Positions 8,941 to 19,269 of a stretch of DNA of 20,000 bases are shown here, piece by piece. The stretch lies in assembly GCA_009760855.2 (NCBI GenBank), contig WPIO01000017.1:2537501-2557500 (forward strand), written 5' to 3'. The position numbers were made by a program, and so were the translations under genes. Origin of the DNA: Cristatella mucedo (taxonomy: Eukaryota > Bryozoa > Phylactolaemata > Cristatellidae). The notes beneath the pieces were generated by a model, which made no database searches, was not told where the DNA came from, and was given only the letters and a program-made list of their open reading frames with translations. The number at the start of each line of letters is the position of its first letter. The first letter of the stretch is position 1.

Positions 8941-10632
8941 AGGATTTTAGTCTAGAACCCAGTGAGCAGTGACAGTACTGACCTTGTTTCCCAATCCGAA
9001 CACTGTTGATGTCTCAAGGCAAGGACGCACATGTCTGGACGGGCGTGTCTGCACGTGCATTTATCTTGAACAGAACCCATGCAAATGGTAAAAAAACTAC
9101 TTAAAAATAGAAGCAGCCAGCCATATTAGCTGCCATGTTCCCACCACTGCAGCTAATGGCGTCTTCTGAACTAGCACTAGCTGTAATATGTCGATGTGCC
9201 ATATTTCTAACTGGCAGGTCTGCAGCATCGACATAACCAATTTCATTCCTGGTACGATATGGTGCAAGCACAAGATATTTTAATGTAAATCTGTAACTGC
9301 TTAATTACAGTTAAAAGTGAGGACTCTTCAATTGCTTCCTGATTTTATAGTTTTTACTTGTGCATAACCACGTTCGACAGCCTTTGTACTCAGTCAAGGG
9401 AAAATATTGAGCACCTTTTGATTGTCTCAAATAAACTTGGCAACCATAAAGTCTCATCACAAATTAATGTCAGCAGAAGGTGAGCTTACAAACAGCCTGT
9501 TGCCATAGCCCAAGCTCGCTAACAGTTTTAATAATGAACATTGTGATATTCAACATTACATCCTACAAATGTAACATTAGCATACTACCTACCATGATAT
9601 CATGAAATGCTTGCAATGTTTACCTCAAAGGGTTATCATTGTTAGATGTTTCAAAGTCTCCTCCATGCGATTACATGTCATTGTATATCGAAGAGACTGG
9701 ACTGCTTACTGGTTTGAAAAAGTCACTTCATCTTGTTCTTTTGGTCATTCAGTTCCTCGTGCCTAGCAAAAATTTTGGCCATGAACCCAATATTCAATCA
9801 CCATTATGTTATAATCTAAGCATGAATTAACTTTTAACTACACATCTTTAAGTTGGAAAATCTGTAATTCAGCAACATCCTATTCAATGACTTGGAATCT
9901 CGGTATTTGAACAGTGTCATGCCCCATATTGTTCTACGTTTACCTAGCAATGCTGTGACAGGTCATTCAGAATCACACTTGGGTTCTTTTTTATTCAGAC
10001 AACTACTATCTCTATCAGCCCTTATGAACATAATGGCTCACGGAGATAGGTGCCGAGTCAGCCTTAGGTGTGAGCAATGCACGACCCACTAGCTTTCGTT
10101 CTTGGACTAGTGCGAATTTTAAACACCGACAAGACATAACTGCTCATTGGGAAACCAACTTCTTATGTGGACAAGTCTGTAGCAGTGATCTAAAGTTCAG
10201 TGATGATACCTTGAGAGTGTATTTCAACATTTGCGTATCCTCCGTGACAACTTCCTCAGCTATGAAACTTTCTAAAAGATTGACTGGTCGTCTCACTTTC
10301 TAAACAACAGCAGAGCTAAAATTAGGAAATCTGTCCTCGAGGCATCGACTGACGAATTGCTCAATTTGCTCAGGCTTAGCCAGATTTATGTGCACAGCCC
10401 GAACTTTCGGGACTCCGTAAGAAGACTCCTAGGCGACTGCAATAGGAGTTGAATTTGCCAGTCCTGTAGGTATATTGGTCCCACAAGTTTGCCGGTGCAT
10501 TAATTTCCTTTGTACAGGCTTCCTGTTTTAATCTTATCGATTTAGAATTTTCTGTGTTGCCAGTCAATCATGATCCTTCTCGGGGCCTAGCCCATTTGGA
10601 GTAGCTCCGAAATCTCTACATCCTTCGTTTGA

Positions 10633-10633
<1 letters not shown>
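8941..10633. other. AT-richer region with no recognisable gene
   Basis: Base composition shifts to AT-rich, especially 9060-9900. Stop codons are frequent and no frame exceeds about 80 codons. I see no repeat copy matching families A or B. It may be intronic or intergenic. Confidence 0.55.

Positions 10634-10709
<76 letters not shown>
10634..10709. repeat. (CA)n followed by (TA)n microsatellite
   Basis: CA repeats run from 10634 to 10694 and pass directly into TA repeats to 10709. The TA end abuts the 3' end of SINE copy A4, so the microsatellite probably grew from the SINE tail. Confidence 0.95.
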
Positions 10710-10865
10710 TTCATTTGTATAGCACCCTGAGATAATTTAATCTCTATATTCAGGTACTTCACGTATGCTATGGGGCTCGAGCCCACTACGTCGGTCATCA
10801 AATACATTCACCTTGACCTCGGTCGTTAAAGGCCAGCACCTCAACTACTGGGCCAAACCATCGCG
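10709..10865 (-). mobile_element. tRNA-derived SINE, family A, near-complete (copy A4)
   Basis: Minus-strand element matching copy A2 along its whole length. Box A is TGGCCCAGTAGTT (complement of 10843-10855). The box B region is GGCTCGAGCCCC (complement of 10772-10783). Shared blocks include TGGCCCAGT, GGTCAAGG, AATGTATTTGA, GGGCTCGAGCCCC and AGAGATTAA. The 3' end TGCTATACAAATGAA joins a (TA)n(CA)n tract. Both promoter boxes are present, so this copy keeps the sequence signals for pol III transcription. Point differences from A2 indicate independent ageing. Confidence 0.87.
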
Positions 10866-11219
10866 GCTCTCAGATCTGCGTTAACAAGCACACTTTACAC
10901 TGCTGCCAGGCGACAGGCCGTCGTTCTATACAGGGCCCAACCCGCAAGACTAGCTGCTCTACGACCCCGAGAGTCTACAGCTGTACTACGCGACGGCTAT
11001 GGAAGCTCGTTTTCTTGGCAATTGCTGCTTGATACCTATCTCACCTAAAAATCGCATCCTCACTCAGTATCAGCCCCCAGTCTTTCTGCTGAACTGTATC
11101 TTCTAAAGCCGAGAAGCCGAGAGCGGGAGCAAAAGGCATGGGTCGCACACACCCTGAACAGTGAGAGTGGAGAGGATGTGAGCGCCACCTCACGTCCTGG
11201 CGATGATAGCAAAGATATG

Positions 11220-11240
11220 AGCAGCAGCAGCAGCAGCAGC
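11220..11240. repeat. (AGC)7 microsatellite
   Basis: Seven uninterrupted AGC units. The adjacent open frame translates it as a homopolymer run and is not otherwise gene-like. Confidence 0.95.
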
Positions 11241-11264
11241 TCTGACTCATCTGCTGCCGTCTAC

Positions 11265-11286
11265 GGTCTGAACATCTGTTCAGACC
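11265..11286. repeat. 22-bp palindrome with 10-bp arms
   Basis: GGTCTGAACA (11265-11274), spacer TC, then the exact reverse complement TGTTCAGACC (11277-11286). It resembles an inverted steroid-receptor element (GAACA-n3-TGTTC), but the spacer is 2 nt instead of 3. Confidence 0.9.
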
Positions 11287-13009
11287 ATGCAGCTGTCTAA
11301 AGCCTTATGAGAGCTTGCTCCTCCATGTGCAAAGCTAATTGAAATAGCTAAGCCATAGCAAGAGAATGAACGAATGGACCCTGAGGTTAGTAATCGAAAT
11401 CTCATAGTCGATACGCTGCTTGATAGGCAGCCAGTGCAGATTGGTTAGTAATGGTGTAATGTCTCGCGAGACTTTCTTGTCGCCAATGAGTTGTACCTGG
11501 CATAATACCACCGTGCGAGAATGTATTGCATGACAAGAGAGCACAAGCAGGCATTCATCAAATAAGCCCTAATATTACAATTTCGGCAGCTAGTGTGGGA
11601 GAAGTCATTGCACATTGTGTCTTTTAGGAACAAGAGCCGACTTTTCACTGTCCATACTGCTAGTATGAAATGAGTAAATGAATACAAGCAATGAAAGCAG
11701 TGGAGAATTGGTAGTCATGTCAGCAAGCCACTAGGCGCGTAACTGGTGAGGGCCCTCCGAATAAATCAAGCATCTGCCAAACTAACAAAATAAGCATCTG
11801 AGTGCACATGGGTGTAGCCATGATTAAGCCAATTAGATGAAAACCTTGACCTTGCCAGAGATGGCCAATCGCAGGAAGGCTGAATGGTCATGTCAAACCA
11901 GGCCGATCCACCCCATTCGGGCTGATCTGATTGAGGAGGGAAGGGGCCAGGGCTGCCACTGCCACCTTAGATGGCACCTGTGATAATGGAGCCCCTTACT
12001 GTTCCATTTTGATCAAGTGAAATGATCATGCGTGAATGTGCAGAGAAACTACCTGCCATCTTAGGGTACACCCGATCGTGAATCTGGTTTGGGTCAGGGA
12101 CGCGCCACCACTTCATCGACTGCGGCTAATCACTCCTGCATAATCATAATCCCCAGAATCGAAGTGTACCAGATGTGGCATCCGCCACACCGACTAGGCC
12201 GGCCCAAATTTCATTTTGTATGACATAGCATAAACGGCAGCCACTGCACATGCGATGCCTGTGTTCATTTGATGCAAATGGACTCATTCAACAAGTCACA
12301 CACTGCTTGCAGGCTCTGAGAGGATAGGAGAGCCGTAGGGGGAAAGGAGTAAGACGAAGGACATCATGGCTGATCATGGCTGATGATTGAGCCCCTCCCT
12401 CTCTGCTTCCCCGAGCTGCCTCATCCTCGAGCACTGCCCACAGTGAGTGGCACCGAGGCAACCACACCGACCGTGCTGGACTTCGAGGCCGTCACACTTG
12501 GCTCTGAGGTGGGTGGGTGGAGGTAGTGCCTCTTGAGTGAGTCGCCTTTTGTTCGACATTGTTCTCCGACTTGCCCGGAGGTACTGTTCCAGTGACTACG
12601 AGCTGCTGCCATTTGGCAGGACGTGAGTCAGCCACAGTGCACAAGAGGTGGCTGACCTCACTGCCAGGTGAGCCGGCCCCTGCCACAGCTGTGACACAGC
12701 CACAATGGAGCTGCGACCGGCCAGCTGCATTGTCGCAGTCGAGCAGGTGACAGCTGAAGTGCTAGCAGCTGATGATTGCATCTGTCCTGTCAGCTCCATA
12801 GGCCCCAGAAAGCTGAGCCAACAGCTCGAGGCCCGGGAGCTTGCCATCTGAGCCGCCGAGGATCTGTAGCTAGTGAGCTCTGCTCTTGTACATTGCATCG
12901 GCAGCACCTCTTGATCCAGGGGCACCGCCAATGCAGCCACCCGACGGCCCTTAGCGCCGCGAGACACTGAAAAGGGACTCAGCAAGTCGACAATCGGCTG
13001 CAGGGGACA

Positions 13010-13200
13010 CTGATTTAGCTGCCTCATTTATATACCGGCAGCAGAGCCTTGGCGGCTATCACCTCGGCTTGCAGCAGGCAATAAAGGATTGTCTGCTGCA
13101 GGACTCAAACCCGGGACGTCGATGTCGTGGAAATCGAGCCTCTGACCCTTGGGATAACGCCCAGCAGTCTAAATGTTGCACGACAGATTTGCATAAGCAG
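13010..13200 (-). mobile_element. tRNA-like SINE, family B (copy B1)
   Basis: Minus-strand element homologous to 19270-19430. A box B-like motif GGGTTTGAGTCC lies in the complement of about 13108-13119. Upstream, CTGCTGGGCGTTATC (complement of about 13157-13171) may be a decayed box A. Downstream are the shared blocks ATCCTTTATTGC and CTGCTGC, then the tail TATATAAATGAGGCAGCT. It has the layout of a tRNA-derived SINE. The 5' limit is uncertain. The short minus-strand frame across it is not a gene. Confidence 0.7.
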
Positions 13201-13898
13201 CAAGAGTGCAGGAGAAAAAAGGTCCCACGAACTAAAGAGCTGCTACACTTCTGCAGCTCTGAGAAAGGATGCCGTTGGAAGGCACTGCTACAGACACTGC
13301 CCACATCGATCAACTGTCGGGCCCAACGGGATCTTTGCCAACGTATGCCACCAAAGGTTTCCCAATCGCACCAAGAGCAAGCTCCGGCCGGAGGGCGGGA
13401 TTGAAGTAATCGGCACACTTCTTGCACTGGCGATGCCTAATACAGTATTCCTAGCTTGCTGGCTGCACTAGCTCAGGCCGTCTGCTCTGCTAGGGGCTCT
13501 GCCTCCTTCCGTGAACGGCACTGCGGTGGCAAGAAGAAGCTACTCTCGACTCGATTTCAGCTCAAACAAGTCAGCCTCGAGGCACCTCGAGGGAGGAGGA
13601 GCTGCTTCCCTCCCTCTCGGGCCAATAATTTAGTCGTGATATACCTCAATATAATCTTCGTAGGCTAAACAATTAGCCCCATCGGTGGCGAGAGATGCGC
13701 TCTGCCATCAACGGCCATTTTTGACCAGGCAGGTGGTGGGAAATGCATAGCGAAATGTTGCCCAATCGTAGATAGATACGTCTTGGCTTGAATGAGCACT
13801 CTCGTGCACTGTCAGTCAAGGCGACCGCTCAAACGATCGTGAAAACGCTCGAAGAACAAACAAGAGCTTGTGGTCCCCCTCCCTTGTAATTGCTCGAG
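13201..13898. other. No recognisable gene
   Basis: Open frames of up to about 120 codons lie on both strands and partly include SINE B1; none shows a domain. Two CCTCGAGG palindromes lie 2 bp apart near 13577-13594. Nothing else is supported. Confidence 0.5.
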
Positions 13899-13990
13899 AA
13901 TAATAATAATAACAACAGCAACACTAACCACACATTTGACATAGCGCTCTCACTGAACTCAATCTCTTTCTAGGCACTTTACAGAGCCAA
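13899..13990 (-). mobile_element. SINE family A, 3' tail fragment (copy A5)
   Basis: The plus strand reads an AAT/AAC microsatellite (13899-13924), then CATAGCGCTCTCACTGAACT, AATCTCTTTC and TAGGCACTTTACA. These match the tail of copies A2 and A4 in order. On the minus strand it is the 3' end of the element. No box A or box B is present, so it is 5'-truncated, as is common for LINE-mobilised SINEs. Confidence 0.75.
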
Positions 13991-14039
13991 TCATCGCATC
14001 TAGACGTCTCCGAAGTACCGATTTCTGTCTGTGCAGCAG

Positions 14040-14090
14040 AGAAAATTAGGCCGAGCCGTACGGGTCCAATCGCAGTGGCCTCAGGCTGTC

Positions 14091-14121
<31 letters not shown>

Positions 14122-14500
14122 CGGGGTGGGTGCAGCCTGGGCGGCCTAGGCTGTGCTGATGGCTGGCATGATGGCAGCAGCTGGGTTCCACCGGCTCTGC
14201 TGAAAGGCAGTAAACATTCTGCAGCTGCAGCAGAAGTGGCAGCTCGCAGGTTGTTATATGATACTCGAAAGCAGCCACAGCTAATAGATGGAGCAGCCGG
14301 GCGCTCTAAACGACAGGCAGCTGTTATCACTCGCACGGCCGGCCTATTGCTCTCAGCCTCCTCGTTGGCCGGCCGTGTGTGGCTGCCCCGGATGCCGACT
14401 ACTTCGTCCGGTGCGTGCCCTCCCTGCCGTGGGCGGAGCGAAAGAGGCCGAAACTGCCGTGCTGCTAGCTTCGTTCGCAAGCAGAGCCAAGGAGACCGGA
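14040..14500. other. GC-rich segment with (AGC)9 tract
   Basis: This segment is GC- and CpG-richer than its flanks and includes nine AGC units at 14094-14121 and a perfect inverted repeat at 14334-14377. Overlapping frames on both strands (up to 144 codons) have no recognisable domain, so I do not call a gene. Confidence 0.5.
14332..14379. repeat. Inverted repeat, 11-bp perfect arms, 22-nt loop
   Basis: CACGGCCGGCC (14334-14344) is the exact reverse complement of 14367-14377. A G-U and a C-G pair extend the stem to 13. The arms contain the NaeI-type core GCCGGC. Possible stem-loop; function unknown. Confidence 0.88.
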
Positions 14501-14542
14501 CAAGTGATTGGGTGCTTTTCTGTGATTAGGGGGAAAAGCACG

Positions 14543-14544
<2 letters not shown>

Positions 14545-14615
<71 letters not shown>
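14545..14615. repeat. (CT)35 microsatellite
   Basis: Uninterrupted CT run of about 70 bp, followed by C-rich pyrimidine sequence to about 14628. Confidence 0.96.
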
Positions 14616-14617
<2 letters not shown>

Positions 14618-14661
14618 CCTCTCCCTCTGCACATCCTGCCCAAGCGCTTTGAGAGAAGAGT

Positions 14662-14674
14662 GGGGGGGGGGGGG
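14662..14674. repeat. Poly(G) run, 13 nt
   Basis: Thirteen consecutive G residues. Poly(G/C) homopolymers this long are rare in most animal genomes; several occur nearby. Confidence 0.95.
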
Positions 14675-16770
14675 TGATCAGTAATGATAGCGTTGTGTCC
14701 TAGCTGGCAGCCGGACCGGCAGCTGGCAGAGGGTGCTGCTGCTCTCTGGGATCCCTGCCTCCCTCCTTCCAGCACGAGTCCAATCGATGGCCACCGAGCA
14801 GGTGGCCGATGGGCAGCTGCATCGAATCGCCGGCTATTTCAGACTCCACCTACTTACCTATTCAGAGCATCTCTGCTGCCATACACGGATTGTTTTCTCT
14901 ACACAGCACCGGGCCATCAAACAATGCTTTCTCCACATCTAAGCGTATTTATCGATATCTTCTTGCATTGTTAGTACAGCATGAGAAAATGTGGGTGGGT
15001 GCCGCGTGCTCTCGGCAGCAGCCCCGCTGCGACTGCCATCGACATTGCTGCTGAGGGTCGATTTTCGTGCTACGTGCGCCCTGCGACAGCTGCTCCACTC
15101 CTCACTCGGTGTTTGCACATCGGCAGCTAGCAGATGGGCGCCAGGCGCTAGGCAGGGCAGCATGAGCACAAGAGCTGGTGGTGGACGACAGCGAGGTAAG
15201 GCATTGCGAGCCGGCGGCTGGTTCTAGTCCTGTCGACCCTGCAGCCTCTGCCGATATAGTAACCTCCGTTCTCTCTCCCCCCTCCCTTGTGGAATCAGCT
15301 GTTCGGCACGGTTATATGAAGACAGATTGCTAGCAAGTTTGGCCAGCCATGTATCCGATCGGTTTCGAGGAAGAGGAGGAAGTAGGATAGAGTGGTGCGT
15401 ATTTGGCAAGCCACCGTCGGAAGGGGGACATAGCAGCAAGCAGCAATGCTGATGGGCATACACACGATTCTTGCCTGTGTTTCTTTGAGCAGCAGCAGTC
15501 GTGTCAGAGAACCCATTTCATATCATTAAGTTGGAGCAGGGCTGCCTGTGTAAGAGAGCCTGATTATTGAAAGAAAAGACTCTGTACCATAAAGGAGTGT
15601 CTTTGCTAATTGTCTGCTGCTTAAGTTGGTTGGGTCGCTCGTGCCATCTCGGCTTATATTGCACACTGCAGCAGCACACACCTCCAGTCTCGGATTTCAT
15701 GAGATCGTCGGTTAACTCCCACAGGACGACACGTAGCATATTATTCTTTTTTATTTCTAGCGCCACTTTTCGACCACACCGTGATAGTTAATTATTGATG
15801 CTCCGGCTCTACGGCTCGGCCACATGATGCCGGGATGGACACTCCACTTGGACACCCCACTGGATTTCTTTGTGGGCTCTATATTTCAGACAGTGATGAA
15901 AGCCTGAGTAAAAGAAATACCTTTTTTCTTCATCTAAGTCATAGCATGCGAACTGCATTTCACTGCAGGAATGGCGAATTTTTTCGGAAACCAAGGGTTG
16001 ATTCGCATATACAATATACCGTCATTATGCTGTGCCTTCTGGCTGCACGGGGGGGGGGGGGTACTCAGGTGCAGTTTCGGGTTCACAATGTTGAATGGGG
16101 TTAACTGGGATGACGGTGCAAAAGCTTAAGAAATCCGATGATCGCGATGGATCAACAATCCTTGCAGTTTCAGATAGGTTGAACCGTGATTTTAGAGATT
16201 GCAGAGATTAGCAATTGCCTCGTATAGAGCTGCTAGTGGCCCGAATTAGCCAGGCTCGTTGAGCGATGCAGAGACTGAGAGCCTGCAAGGACTGATCGCA
16301 TCAAGTTTGATCATCCTATCATCTGGGCACCGGCCCCCAGTGTTCGGCAGCTTCGAAGCTTGCAATATAATCGATAACAACTTAATGGTGAGAGAGGGCT
16401 GAGAGCAATAGATTGCTCCTCGGTGCTACCTAGCTACGGCATTGTTGCATGCTTCCTGCAGGAATAGCATGTGCTCAGGATCTGCAGAGTACTCTGTTAC
16501 CTTTCGAAGCTGCCGAGTCAGTACCCAGCTGCACCGGCTCAGTGCCGAGCAGTTTCGCAGGATTCCTCCGGCATCTTATCGGCACAGCCAATCAAAATCT
16601 CACCGAACCGGTGCGTTTTGAACCGGCAGAACGTGGGGGCTGGGGTAGATGGCAGAGCTCTCACTCTGCCACTCTCTTGATTTTGAATTTGACCGACAGC
16701 TACCGAGGTGGCGGCTGCACAGGGTTCTCAAGCCAGCTCGGTCGACCAGCCGGCTACCTGAGTGAACTGG

Positions 16771-16774
<4 letters not shown>
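14675..16774. other. No recognisable gene
   Basis: No supported exon or RNA gene. It contains a perfect 7-bp hairpin GGCCACC/GGTGGCC (14789-14807) and a 13-nt poly(G) run (16049-16061). The open frames are short and without domains. Confidence 0.55.
16049..16061. repeat. Poly(G) run, 13 nt
   Basis: Thirteen consecutive G residues on the plus strand. Confidence 0.95.

Positions 16775-16843
<69 letters not shown>
16775..16843. repeat. (CT)34 microsatellite
   Basis: Uninterrupted CT run of about 68 bp. The 183-codon plus-strand frame spanning it is broken into unrelated composition on either side and is not gene-like. Confidence 0.96.
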
Positions 16844-16846
<3 letters not shown>

Positions 16847-16910
16847 TGAAGTAGCCATGCCTCGAGCAGACTTTGCCATAAGAGCAGCACACGAGAGGCC
16901 CTACACCAGA

Positions 16911-16922
16911 CCCCCCCCCCCC
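16911..16922. repeat. Poly(C) run, 12 nt
   Basis: Twelve consecutive C residues, 68 bp downstream of the CT microsatellite. Confidence 0.95.
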
Positions 16923-17368
16923 GTGCAGTCGTGTCTCGCGTTTGAGGCGAAAGCGTGTCCTACGGGCAAAGCTGGGAGAACACGCTCGCACTGGTCTTGA
17001 TAGCACTCGCGGTCACGAATAGAAGCAGCAGTGGTACGTGACTGCAAGAGCTGACAGCTCTGCCGGAGGAGACAGGTAGTGGGCAGAGGTGATGTGGTAA
17101 TTGCACCCTGCAGGGGGTCCGGACAGGGGCCTGAGCTGCTTCCTATACCTAGACCCCCACCCCTTCCCGAAGTCGTAGATCACGAAATTACGACCTACTT
17201 CCATTTGAAGAGCTACCGTCAAGTGCACGTCGAATAAACACTATGCTTTTGCACTATAATTTTTTTTTATTTCAAGCTTTAGCCCAGCCTTTATGAAAAT
17301 CTTGTGGGCCTTTTCCCTACACAAAAATGTTGCAGGTCTTGCTCATCTAGATGAAAATCCTTGTTCTG

Positions 17369-17369
<1 letters not shown>
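16923..17369. other. No recognisable gene
   Basis: No supported feature. A T-run (17262-17269) precedes AT-richer DNA leading into the AT microsatellite. Confidence 0.5.

Positions 17370-17457
<88 letters not shown>
17370..17457. repeat. (AT)n microsatellite, about 87 bp
   Basis: AT dinucleotide repeat with a single G interruption at 17441. Prone to cruciform extrusion and length polymorphism. Confidence 0.96.
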
Positions 17458-17603
17458 ATTATTAGTAAGTAAATCAGTATCTTTGACTATGTTATTATGA
17501 ACATGTTGTGATCTTTCCTTGTCGATTGTTGGAGAGCTCTGGCCTCCGGGGCAGGAGAGCTTTGAAGCCTCAGGTGACAGTAAGGAGTAACATTAAAGGC
17601 CGG

Positions 17604-17650
17604 CTTATTCAGCTGCCTAATTTACATAGCAGCAGAAGAACTTGGTGATG
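17604..17650 (-). mobile_element. SINE family B, 3' tail fragment (copy B3)
   Basis: The plus strand reads TTATTCAGCTGCCTAATTTA then CATAGCAGCAGA, matching the ends of copies B1 and B2 for about 35 bp before homology fades. Only the 3' tail on the minus strand is recognisable. Confidence 0.5.
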
Positions 17651-18595
17651 TTAAACAAATACATGTCTCATTTACTTGTGGAGGAGCATTATAAAGCCAA
17701 GCTCGGAAAAATGATCATGCAGCCTCTTCTCCGTCGGGCTCACTGCAGCAAGCTGTAAACACGTGACCGTTTCGGTAACCCACACACAACAAGAGCAAGT
17801 ATGATACATTTTGGCAATTAGCCTTAGCTTTGTGCACAGCTACTGGTGAACCGGATTAATGGTACTTTTTGGGCGATACCCTGTGCAAACTCTGGCTAAA
17901 TTCAGAGGCTGCTTCACCCTGCTTGTAATGAGCAGGAAAGAAGTGCCCACTTCAAGACTTTACCCCACGGTCGGCGAGTGAAGGGTGTGCACCTTGAGCC
18001 TCTGGGCAAATATTTGAGGGGCGGAAGGAGAACGAGCTCCACTACTGCTGCCGAATTTTTGCCACCGCGATAATATATCCACAATATGCATGCACAGAAA
18101 TGGAAAGCCAACCGGTGGGCGGGTGGCGGGGAGAGCTTCCGGCTAGCCCACTTTATGACGAAGGATAGCTGGTTGCTGGTGCAATGCTTGCTTTGTCGGA
18201 GAGCTTTCCACTAGAGCAGGAGCATCCCCACGATGCATTCAGGCTGAAGTCCGTGGAGTTCCTGAATGCACCACAGAGGAGGAGCCCCAGTCTCTTTGCT
18301 GCGCTTCCACCTCACGAGTCGCCAGCAGCGACGATGGTTTAGTAGCTGGCTGGAGCACACCGAGGGGGGCTGTGACTGCTAATGTTGGGCATAGCCGAAA
18401 GCTGGCTCTGCCCTTTGTTCAGACCCAGCTTGTGTCGACCGTGTGAATGCACAGCAGATCAATTGCACACGGCCCCCAATGAAACAGTACAAATACGGTG
18501 CCTCATGCTCATTGGCCGGCTGCTGCAGATGGGGCTACTGATGCCGCGGTCGGTCGTAGCCACGTCGAAATTTTCGCGATCTGGGCACCAGCACG
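17651..18595. other. No recognisable gene
   Basis: No supported coding or RNA feature. Open frames are short; the one at 18382-18717 owes its second half to the AGC tract. Confidence 0.5.
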
Positions 18596-18713
18596 GCAGC
18601 AGCAGCAGCAGTGGCAGCCGCGGCAACAGCAGCAGTGGCAGCAGCAGCGGCAGTAGCAGCGGCAGCAGCAGCGCCAGCAGCAGCAGCGGCAGCAGCAGCG
18701 GCAGCAGCAGCAG
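18596..18713. repeat. Interrupted AGC/GGC trinucleotide tract, about 118 bp
   Basis: Trinucleotide repeat dominated by AGC with regular GGC and AGT substitutions, such as AGCAGCGGCAGTAGCAGC. It translates as Ser/Gly on the plus strand and Ala, Leu or Cys runs on the minus. The all-frame openness shows that the frames come from the repeat. Confidence 0.92.
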
Positions 18714-18757
18714 CTGACGTGTCTGGGAGGAAGCAGGTGTACATCTGAGCTGGCCAC

Positions 18758-18770
18758 GGGGGGGGGGGGG
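18758..18770. repeat. Poly(G) run, 13 nt
   Basis: Thirteen G residues, followed at once by CCC. Third 13-nt G run within 4.1 kb. Confidence 0.95.
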
Positions 18771-18834
18771 CCCAGGCAGGAAGAGATTAGAACTTTTCAT
18801 CCTTTCTGTCCTTCATTAGTGGCCTCAGAGGTTT

Positions 18835-19260
18835 AAAAGCGGGACTCGAGAGCCAGAGAGGCAGCCTCGGACCAGGTGCCCGGTGGTGCCGTCGCCGTAG
18901 TGCACGCAGGTGCAAGACAGCTGCTGTGGCTCGAGCTTCCGCGAGAGCTCGACGACGACGACGGCGGCGGCAGCACCGGGCAAGAAGCAAATGCGAAGCA
19001 GTGCAGCCTGCGTGCGAGCAGAGCACTGAGAGTGCCGCCAAGCCGGAGCGACACTTGCGAGTCGCTCAGCTGCAGCTACCGCCGGCCGGCCAGGGCTGCT
19101 AGTGCTGACACACACAGCACACGGGGTGTGACCGAGTCGAGAGCAGAGCTGTCTCAGCTCTGCAGTGCTGACGTCGGTCTATGCAGTGGGACTGTTGCTG
19201 CTCGATTTCCAACGAGCTGCCACATCCAAAGCCTCGGTTCGCAGCTCCGTGCGATAGAAT
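18835..19260. other. CpG-rich segment
   Basis: CpG-rich compared with flanking DNA, including a GAC/GGC trinucleotide run at about 18948-18972. A perfect 9-bp hairpin GCAGAGCTG/CAGCTCTGC with loop TCT lies at 19143-19163. The plus-strand frame at 18876-19262 (128 codons) has no recognisable domain and is overlapped by three minus-strand frames. Confidence 0.4.
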
Positions 19261-19269
19261 AAGTAAATG

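Larger units (their letters stand above)
10866..13009. other. No recognisable gene
   Basis: No coding exon, RNA gene or mobile element is supported. It contains an (AGC)7 tract (11220-11240) and a 22-bp palindrome (11265-11286), listed separately. The stretch 12560-12960 is rich in CAGCTG and CAGC motifs with overlapping open frames on both strands, the longest 143 codons, with no recognisable domain. Confidence 0.55.

Noticed and set aside
12596-13027. 143-codon minus-strand frame
   Set aside because: It starts inside the SINE B1 tail, is overlapped by plus-strand frames, and has no recognisable motif.
16449-17000. 183-codon plus-strand frame
   Set aside because: Its middle is the CT microsatellite, and the flanks have no recognisable domain.
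18382-18717. Frame ending in a Ser/Gly repeat
   Set aside because: The Ser/Gly part is the AGC/GGC tract, which is open in other frames too. The first half has no recognisable domain.
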